A stretch of DNA of 35,692 bases from DASQHM01 sp035632095 (lineage in GTDB: Bacteria; Pseudomonadota; Alphaproteobacteria; Ferrovibrionales; Ferrovibrionaceae). The translations under genes were made by a program, and so were the position numbers. Where the stretch lies: the NCBI GenBank assembly GCA_035632095.1, contig DASQHM010000217.1, forward strand, positions 1 through 35,692, in the 5' to 3' direction. Shown piece by piece: positions 30,988-35,692 of the stretch. The notes beneath the pieces were generated by a model. That model ran no database searches. It had not been told where the DNA came from and saw nothing but the letters and a program-made list of their open reading frames with translations. The stretch's first letter is position 1, and each line of letters opens with the position of its first letter.

Positions 30988-31487
30988 TCCGCTGGTTCGT
31001 CGTGCAAACGCAGGCCAACGCCGAGGCGCGCGCTTGCCGGCACCTCAACGAGCAGGGTTTCGCCACCTATCTTCCGCGCTACCTGAAGCAGCGGCGGCAC
31101 GCCCGCCGCACCGAGCGCGTCGCCCGGCCGTTGTTTCCGCGCTACCTCTTCGTTGCCTTCGATCCGCAGGCGGCGCGCTGGCGGGCGGTGCATTCGACCG
31201 TCGGCGTAAGCCGGCTGGTCGGCCGCGGCGAGGTTCCGACGCCAGTCCCCGACGCGGTCGTTGCGGCGTTGCGCGCCCGCGAAGATGCCGAGGGCTTCTT
31301 TCCGGTCGACCAACGGATTCGTTTCGCGGTCGGCGAAGCCGTGCGCATCGTCAGCGGCGCGTTCGCCGACGCCGTCGGCCGGTTTCAATCCATGGACGAC
31401 GACGCGCGTGTCGTCGTCCTGCTCGATCTGCTCGGCCGCCAGGTCAAGGCGACCGTTTCCATGGACGCGGTGACCGCAGGCACTTGA
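30984..31487 (+). CDS. NusG/RfaH-like transcription elongation factor paralog
   Basis: From the GTG at 30984 the protein has 167 residues; the longer open frame upstream belongs to the shadow of the preceding gene. The NGN domain is clear: IRWFVVQTQANAEARACRHLNEQGFATYLPRYLKQ, and RPLFPRYLFVAFDPQAARWRAVHSTVGVSRLVGRGEVP. A KOW-like C-terminal domain follows (FAVGEAVRIVSGAFADAVGRFQSMDDDARVVVLLDLLGRQVKATV). Specialised NusG paralogs of the RfaH/LoaP kind bind RNA polymerase and help it read through long surface-polysaccharide operons. Location immediately before sugar-nucleotide genes, coupled to a MarR_EPS-type regulator, fits that role. The housekeeping nusG normally lies with secE and ribosomal genes, which are not here. 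Recognition site unknown; a small hairpin lies just downstream. Confidence 0.87.
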   Translation: MIRWFVVQTQANAEARACRHLNEQGFATYLPRYLKQRRHARRTERVARPLFPRYLFVAFDPQAARWRAVHSTVGVSRLVGRGEVPTPVPDAVVAALRAREDAEGFFPVDQRIRFAVGEAVRIVSGAFADAVGRFQSMDDDARVVVLLDLLGRQVKATVSMDAVTAGT

Positions 31488-31522
31488 TCGCCTGCGGCCG
31501 CGGCCTTTCGTGCGTCTCCGGG

Positions 31523-31542
31523 CCGGGGTGATTTCACCCGGG
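31523..31542 (+). promoter_or_regulatory. Short hairpin in the leader between the nusG-like gene and the sugar genes
   Basis: GGGTGA and TCACCC pair around TT, and outer CC/GG pairs extend the stem past one G-G mismatch. It sits in the 65-base gap between the NusG-like gene and wbpBD. RfaH-type factors load at a paused polymerase near a hairpin in the non-template strand, so this could be a loading or pause element. This is weak positional evidence only. A perfect palindrome GGCCGCGGCC lies about 25 bases before it. Confidence 0.3.
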
Positions 31543-31552
31543 CTGCGGCAGC

Positions 31553-33178
31553 ATGGGCAAAGCGCATCCCGAAAACGATCACCTCTTGAGCGACTACCGA
31601 ACCATCGACATTCCGCGCGTTGCCGTGATCGGCTGCGGCTACTGGGGCAAGAACCTGGTCCGCAATTTCGCCGAGCTTGGCGCGCTCGCCGCCGTGCACG
31701 ATACGGACGCGGCATTGGCGCGGGACTTCGGCAAACGCCACCGTGTACCAGCGGCCACGTGGCAGCAGATTCTCGATGACCGGTCGATCGACGGCGTCGC
31801 CATCGCGGCACCGGCCGAGCGTCACGCGGATTTGGCCGCTGCCGCCATTGCTGCCGGCAAGCATGTCTTCGTCGAGAAGCCCCTCGCATTGAAGACGGCG
31901 GACGCCGAGCAACTGGTCGCCGCAGCCGATGCCGGCGGCCGCATTCTCATGGTCGGCCACCTGCTGCAATATCATCCGGCGTTTCTCGAACTGTGCCGCA
32001 TGGTCCAGGCGGGCGAGCTTGGCCGGCTGCAATACCTCTATTCGAACCGCCTCAATCTCGGAAAAGTGCGGCGCGAGGAAAACATCCTGTGGAGCTTCGC
32101 TCCGCACGACATCTCGATGATCCTGTCGCTGGTCGGCGCCGAACCCGATCGGGTGGATGCTGTCGGCGGGTACTACCTGCATGAAACCATCGCCGACGTG
32201 ACGACGACCCATCTCGAATTTCCGGGCGGCGAGCAGGCCCACGTCTACGTGTCCTGGCTGCATCCGTTCAAGGAACAGAAGCTGGTGGTGGTTGGCGAGC
32301 GCGGCATGGCCGTGTTCGACGACGGCGAACCGTGGGAGCGCAAGCTGCAGAGTTATCCGCACCGGATCGATTGGGTCGACGGCAAGCCGCAGCCGTCCAA
32401 GGCGGATGCCGTGCCCGTGCGCCTCGACGCCGACGAGCCGCTCAGGCTCGAATGCCGCCACTTTCTCGACTGCATCCGTACCGGCGAACGGCCGCGCACC
32501 GACGGCGCCGAGGGTTTGCGGGTGCTCAGGGTTCTGCAAGCGGCGGAGGAAGCGATGGCTGCTCGGCAAGACAAGGCTTCGGCGCGGGAGACGTCGCGCA
32601 AGGGCGCGCACCCCGGCGTGATGATCCACGAAAGCGCCTATGTGGACGAACCCTGCGAAATCGGCGCCGGCACGCGCATCTGGCACTTCAGCCATATCCT
32701 GCCGCGAACCCGCATCGGCCGGGACGTGACCATCGGCCAGAACGTCATGATCGGGCCGGATGTGACCGTGGGCGACCGCTGCAAGATCCAAAACAACGTC
32801 AGCCTCTACAACGGCGTCACGCTCGAAAACGGGGTGTTTTGCGGCCCGTCTTGCGTTTTCACCAATGTGAACAATCCCCGCGCCGAGATCGAGCGCAAGG
32901 ACGAGTTCAGGCCGACGCGCGTCGGACGCGGTGCCAGCATCGGCGCCAACGCCACCATCATCTGCGGGCACGACATCGGCGCCTATGCCTTCATCGCCGC
33001 GGGTGCGGTCGTTACCGGCGACGTGCCGGCGCACGCGCTCATGGCCGGCGTGCCGGCGCGGCGCATCGGTTGGATGAGTCACGCTGGCGAAAAGCTCGGA
33101 CCGAATCTTATCTGCCCGCGCGACGGTCGGCGCTATCGCCAGGTCGCGCCCGACAAGCTGGAAGAGATCGCACCATGA
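31553..33178 (+). CDS. Fused WbpB-type sugar dehydrogenase and WbpD-type acetyltransferase
   Basis: The 541-residue protein joins two enzymes. Residues about 20-340 are a Gfo/Idh/MocA oxidoreductase with NAD-binding VAVIGCGYWGKN (GCGYWG 27-32), the EKP motif at 108-110 (VFVEKPLAL), and LYSNRLNLGKVRREENILWSFAPHDISM, typical of WbpB/WlbA. After a 15-residue polar linker, residues 356-541 form a left-handed beta-helix acyltransferase with IGAGTRIWHFSHILPRTRIG and GVFCGPSCVFTNVNNPRA, typical of WbpD/WlbB. In Pseudomonas these are separate: WbpB makes the 3-keto sugar from UDP-GlcNAcA, WbpE aminates it and WbpD acetylates it. Here WbpB and WbpD activities are on one chain and the WbpE-like gene follows with an ATGA overlap. 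The product would be UDP-2,3-diacetamido-2,3-dideoxyglucuronate. Exact sugar inferred. Confidence 0.87.
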   Translation: MGKAHPENDHLLSDYRTIDIPRVAVIGCGYWGKNLVRNFAELGALAAVHDTDAALARDFGKRHRVPAATWQQILDDRSIDGVAIAAPAERHADLAAAAIAAGKHVFVEKPLALKTADAEQLVAAADAGGRILMVGHLLQYHPAFLELCRMVQAGELGRLQYLYSNRLNLGKVRREENILWSFAPHDISMILSLVGAEPDRVDAVGGYYLHETIADVTTTHLEFPGGEQAHVYVSWLHPFKEQKLVVVGERGMAVFDDGEPWERKLQSYPHRIDWVDGKPQPSKADAVPVRLDADEPLRLECRHFLDCIRTGERPRTDGAEGLRVLRVLQAAEEAMAARQDKASARETSRKGAHPGVMIHESAYVDEPCEIGAGTRIWHFSHILPRTRIGRDVTIGQNVMIGPDVTVGDRCKIQNNVSLYNGVTLENGVFCGPSCVFTNVNNPRAEIERKDEFRPTRVGRGASIGANATIICGHDIGAYAFIAAGAVVTGDVPAHALMAGVPARRIGWMSHAGEKLGPNLICPRDGRRYRQVAPDKLEEIAP

Positions 33179-34341
33179 GCCAGGCCCCCATAAGCCAGAC
33201 GGCGCGCGCCGACCGGAGCCCGCCGGCGTCCATCGAGTTCAACGACCTGGCGGCGCAGCGCCGCCGCATCGGCCCGCGCATGGAAGAAGCCATTCTCCGC
33301 GTCGTGCGCCACGGCCGCTACATCATGGGGCCGGAGGTGGCCGAACTTGAAAAGCGCTTGGCGGCGTTTTGCGGCGCCAAGCACGCCATATCGTGCGCCA
33401 ACGGCACCGACGCTCTGGCTTTGGTCTTGATGGCGCGCGGCATCAGGCCCGGCGACGCCGTGTTCGTGCCGGCGTTCACGTTCGTCGCTACCGCGGAAGT
33501 GGTCGCTTGGCTCGGCGCCACGCCGGTCTTCGTGGATGTGGAGAAGGACAGTTTCAATCTGGACCCGGCGAGCCTCGAACGGGGCATCGGGGACGCGGTC
33601 CGTCTCGGCTTGAAGCCGCGCGCCGTGATTCCGGTCGATCTGTTCGGGCAGCCGGCGGACTATCGCCGCATCGTGCCATTGGCGGAGCGGCACGGACTGT
33701 TCGTGTTGTCCGACGCGGCGCAAAGCTTCGGCGCCGCGCTGGACAACCGGCGTGTGGGCACCTTCGGCGGTGCGACCGCGACCAGTTTCTTTCCCGCCAA
33801 GCCGCTCGGCTGTTACGGCGACGGCGGCGCCATATTCACCGACGACGACGCCTTGGCCGACGTCATTCGCAGTCTGCGCATCCACGGGCAGGGCACCGAC
33901 AAATACGACAACGTGCGCGTCGGCGTGAACGGCCGGCTCGACACCATGCAGGCGGCGGTATTGATCGAAAAGCTCTCGATCTTCGAAGCGGAGATCGCCG
34001 AGCGCCAGGTCGTCGCCGACCGTTATTCCGCGGGGCTGGCGGGCGTCGCGGTAATTCCGAAACTGAAGCCCGGAGCGACGTCGGTCTGGGCGCAATACAC
34101 GATCCTGCTCGATCGGCGCGATGCCGTCGCCATGGCGCTCAAGGCGGAAGGCATCCCGACGGCCATCTACTACCGCATCGCGCTGTCGCAGCAGACCGGC
34201 TATAGGCACTATCCATCGGCGCCAGGCGGCGTGCCGGTCTCGGAGGAGCATTCGCGCCGCGTGCTGAGCCTGCCCATGCATCCCTATCTCGACGAGACGA
34301 CGCAGGACCGCATCATCGCGGCAATCCGGCGGGCGGCTTAA
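33175..34341 (+). CDS. wbpE: DegT/DnrJ/EryC1 aminotransferase, WbpE-like
   Basis: From the ATG at 33175, overlapping the fusion gene stop by four bases, the product has 388 residues. It is a PLP-dependent sugar aminotransferase with the substrate and cofactor motifs FCGAKHAISCANGTDALALVL, DAVFVPAFTFVATAEVVAWLGATPVFVDV, SDAAQSFGA (Asp180), and TSFFPAKPLGCYGDGGAIFT with Lys209 as the expected internal aldimine lysine. The C-terminal part has LRIHGQGTDKYDNVRVGVNGRLDTMQAAVL and PTAIYYRIALSQQ, which resemble WbpE/WlbC. It would transfer an amino group from glutamate to C3 of the 3-keto sugar nucleotide made by the dehydrogenase domain upstream. DegT enzymes differ in regio- and stereospecificity, so the WbpE name rests on the adjacent WbpB-WbpD fusion. 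Confidence 0.87.
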   Translation: MSQAPISQTARADRSPPASIEFNDLAAQRRRIGPRMEEAILRVVRHGRYIMGPEVAELEKRLAAFCGAKHAISCANGTDALALVLMARGIRPGDAVFVPAFTFVATAEVVAWLGATPVFVDVEKDSFNLDPASLERGIGDAVRLGLKPRAVIPVDLFGQPADYRRIVPLAERHGLFVLSDAAQSFGAALDNRRVGTFGGATATSFFPAKPLGCYGDGGAIFTDDDALADVIRSLRIHGQGTDKYDNVRVGVNGRLDTMQAAVLIEKLSIFEAEIAERQVVADRYSAGLAGVAVIPKLKPGATSVWAQYTILLDRRDAVAMALKAEGIPTAIYYRIALSQQTGYRHYPSAPGGVPVSEEHSRRVLSLPMHPYLDETTQDRIIAAIRRAA

Positions 34342-34369
34342 GGGAAATCCATCGCCGGCCCGACGCAAG

Positions 34370-35413
34370 ATGCTACAGCCCGAAGATATGGATGTGCTCT
34401 GCTGTCCGAAGTGCGGCGGCGATCTGTCCTACTCATCCACCGAACTCGTTTGCCGCGGATGCGCCAGCCGCTATCCAGTGACGGATGGAATCCCGCGCCT
34501 CCTGCATTTTGGCGCCGAGGGCGCCGCCTACAACGCCATGTGGGACTACAAGTGGGTCGAGCTGGACGGCGGCCGTGGCTACAACTTCGAAATGATCGAG
34601 GAGGGCAGCGAGGGTTATCTCGTACACAATGTGTTTCGGTATTTCGCGGAGGACGGCGAGGCGCTTGCGGGGCTTGGCGACGCCTCGATCTGCATCGACA
34701 TCGGTTGCGGCACCGGGCAATACACCGTAAGTCTGCTTCGAGCGGGCGCAAAACGCGTCTACGCCGTCGATCTGACGCGGGGCGTCGACGTGGGCCGATC
34801 CATCATCGCGCGCAAGTTTCCCGAGCTGTTGGATCGAATCGTGTTCGTCCAGGCCAATGCGCGATTCCTGCCGATCAAGACCGGCGTTGCCGACCGCACC
34901 ATGGCGCTGGCGTCGATCCACCACTCCGGCTATCTGCCGGAGTGCGTCGAGCAGGTGGTGCGGGTGACCAAGCCCGGAAAGCGCTTCTTCGTTTGGATCT
35001 ATGCCAAGCCGCAAATACCGATGGGCGACGAATATCGCGCCAATTTCCTGCAATTCCTCGCGTTGTCGGCGCGCCTGCTGCACTACATCTACATGGAGCT
35101 GTTGTTCAACATCCTGAAGCGCCTGCCCGATCGCGCCCGGCTTCCGGTCCTTCGCGCGATGGCGTCTGACGCGGTTTATCGCCTGCGAGCTTTGCCGGTT
35201 CTCGGGCGGATCGTGTCGTTCTTCACGCCCGGGGTCACCGCGCATTCCGACAAGGGCTATCGCCTGATCAATCTATATGACGCTTACGCGCCGGGTTTTT
35301 CGCAGGCGTCCGATGAAGCGGATGTGATCCGGTGGAGCCGGCGGCTCGGCTTCCGCATCGTGAGCTTCATCCCCTGGCGCCTCGGCTTCGTCGGCGAAAA
35401 GCCCGGCGCCTGA
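34370..35413 (+). CDS. SAM-dependent methyltransferase with N-terminal zinc ribbon
   Basis: The 347-residue protein begins with a Trm112-like zinc ribbon: CCPKCGGDL (Cys12, Cys15) and LVCRGCASRYPVTDGIPRLL (Cys28, Cys31). A class I methyltransferase core follows, with CIDIGCGTGQYTVSLL (residues 108-123) as the SAM-binding motif, AKRVYAVDLTRG as the acidic strand, and VADRTMALASIHHSG and VVRVTKPGKRFFVWIY later. The remaining 120 residues contain hydrophobic helices (YRANFLQFLALSARLLHYIYMELLFNILKRLP) suggesting membrane association. Methyltransferases of this layout are frequent in polysaccharide loci, where they methylate a sugar or the chain end, or may act on small metabolites. It lies 28 bases after the wbpE-like gene. 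Substrate unknown. Confidence 0.83.
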   Translation: MLQPEDMDVLCCPKCGGDLSYSSTELVCRGCASRYPVTDGIPRLLHFGAEGAAYNAMWDYKWVELDGGRGYNFEMIEEGSEGYLVHNVFRYFAEDGEALAGLGDASICIDIGCGTGQYTVSLLRAGAKRVYAVDLTRGVDVGRSIIARKFPELLDRIVFVQANARFLPIKTGVADRTMALASIHHSGYLPECVEQVVRVTKPGKRFFVWIYAKPQIPMGDEYRANFLQFLALSARLLHYIYMELLFNILKRLPDRARLPVLRAMASDAVYRLRALPVLGRIVSFFTPGVTAHSDKGYRLINLYDAYAPGFSQASDEADVIRWSRRLGFRIVSFIPWRLGFVGEKPGA

Positions 35414-35431
35414 GCCCCGTCGCATCGACCC

Positions 35432-35692
35432 ATGCCGAAACTGCTGGTCATTTCCACCATGAGCTACGACGCCGCCGAAACCAAAGGCGTGGCATCGCTG
35501 CTGCGGCAATTCGATGAAGGCGGCTTCTTCGAACGCGTGGTGTTTGCATTTCCGTTCGTGGCGCGCTCGCGCACGGTATCGCTCTCTGACACCCAACAGC
35601 TCCTGGAGATGGGGCCCGATTGGTTTCCCGGCGCCGGCCGTTGGCGCCGGCTCCGCCGCGCCATTGCGCCTTTGCATGTCCTGGCGGTCGCA
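35432..35692 (+). CDS. Probable glycosyltransferase, N-terminal part (runs off the window)
   Basis: An open frame begins at ATG 35432, 18 bases after the methyltransferase stop, and is still open at the last base, giving 87 residues. The start MPKLLVISTMSYDAAETKGVASLLRQFDEGGFFERVVFAFPF has the pattern of the N-terminal Rossmann domain of GT-B glycosyltransferases (a beta strand, glycine-containing loop and helix, then VVFAFPF). The later part WFPGAGRWRRLRRAIAPLHVLAV also suits that fold. The location in a polysaccharide locus supports the call, but the donor-binding C-terminal domain is outside the window, so a specific family is not claimed. Confidence 0.6.
   Translation, partial: MPKLLVISTMSYDAAETKGVASLLRQFDEGGFFERVVFAFPFVARSRTVSLSDTQQLLEMGPDWFPGAGRWRRLRRAIAPLHVLAVA

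Noticed and set aside
31385..33082. A 565-residue minus-strand open frame opposite the WbpB-WbpD fusion
   Set aside because: It has no domain, and its composition is that of an antisense shadow; the plus-strand product has clear NAD-binding and hexapeptide motifs.

Overview
The window is a dense, GC-rich bacterial chromosome segment with short intergenic gaps, GTG/TTG starts beside ATG, and many start/stop overlaps. Gene content suggests an aerobic, metabolically versatile alphaproteobacterium (Hyphomicrobiales/Rhodospirillales-like): a Liv-type ABC importer with a catabolic-looking AroE, SorAB-type sulfite oxidation, several acyl-CoA dehydrogenase (ACAD) family flavoproteins, and a hydrogenase-4-like complex without nickel ligands. 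The taxonomic placement is inference. I saw no tRNA, rRNA, CRISPR array or complete insertion sequence.

Layout. (1) 1-948: 3' part of a P-type cation ATPase, then a 73-codon remnant of an ABC ATPase on the other strand. (2) 1278-6913 (+): a livKHMGF-type operon followed by an AroE-family dehydrogenase with intact shikimate-site residues and an NAD-type cofactor loop. This suggests uptake and oxidation of a hydroaromatic acid such as quinate or shikimate. (3) 6926-13485 (-): ClC channel, SorA-SorB sulfite dehydrogenase behind a near-consensus sigma70 promoter, an AMP-forming acyl-CoA synthetase and an ACAD-fold flavoprotein. (4) 13660-19761: an ACMSD-type amidohydrolase (+) facing a minus-strand cluster of alpha/beta hydrolase, two adjacent ACADs and a sulfatase. 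(5) 19803-22435: two coupled split-barrel proteins, the second carrying GAF and winged-helix-like domains, and a hemerythrin-domain protein.

(6) 22567-29985 (-): a seven-gene operon, XRE regulator-hyfB-hyfC-hyfE-hyfF-hyfG-hyfI. The large subunit has Ser-Ser where [NiFe] hydrogenases have the first Cys pair, and it lacks the C-terminal Cys motif. The antiporter-like subunits keep their key Glu/Lys residues. This fits an energy-converting-hydrogenase-related (Ehr) complex, a membrane ion-pumping module whose redox partner is unknown. Its promoter overlaps an inverted repeat suited to autoregulation by the XRE protein.

(7) 30295-35692 (+): the start of an exopolysaccharide or O-antigen locus: a MarR_EPS-type regulator fused to a Rossmann domain, a NusG/RfaH-like elongation factor, a WbpB-WbpD fusion, a WbpE-like aminotransferase, a zinc-ribbon methyltransferase and the beginning of a probable glycosyltransferase. 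The sugar genes point to synthesis of a UDP-2,3-diacetamido-glucuronate-type precursor. Upstream lie three evenly spaced GTTCA-N5-TGAAC dyads, two of them inside a 21-bp perfect inverted repeat. This is the most striking non-coding structure in the window.
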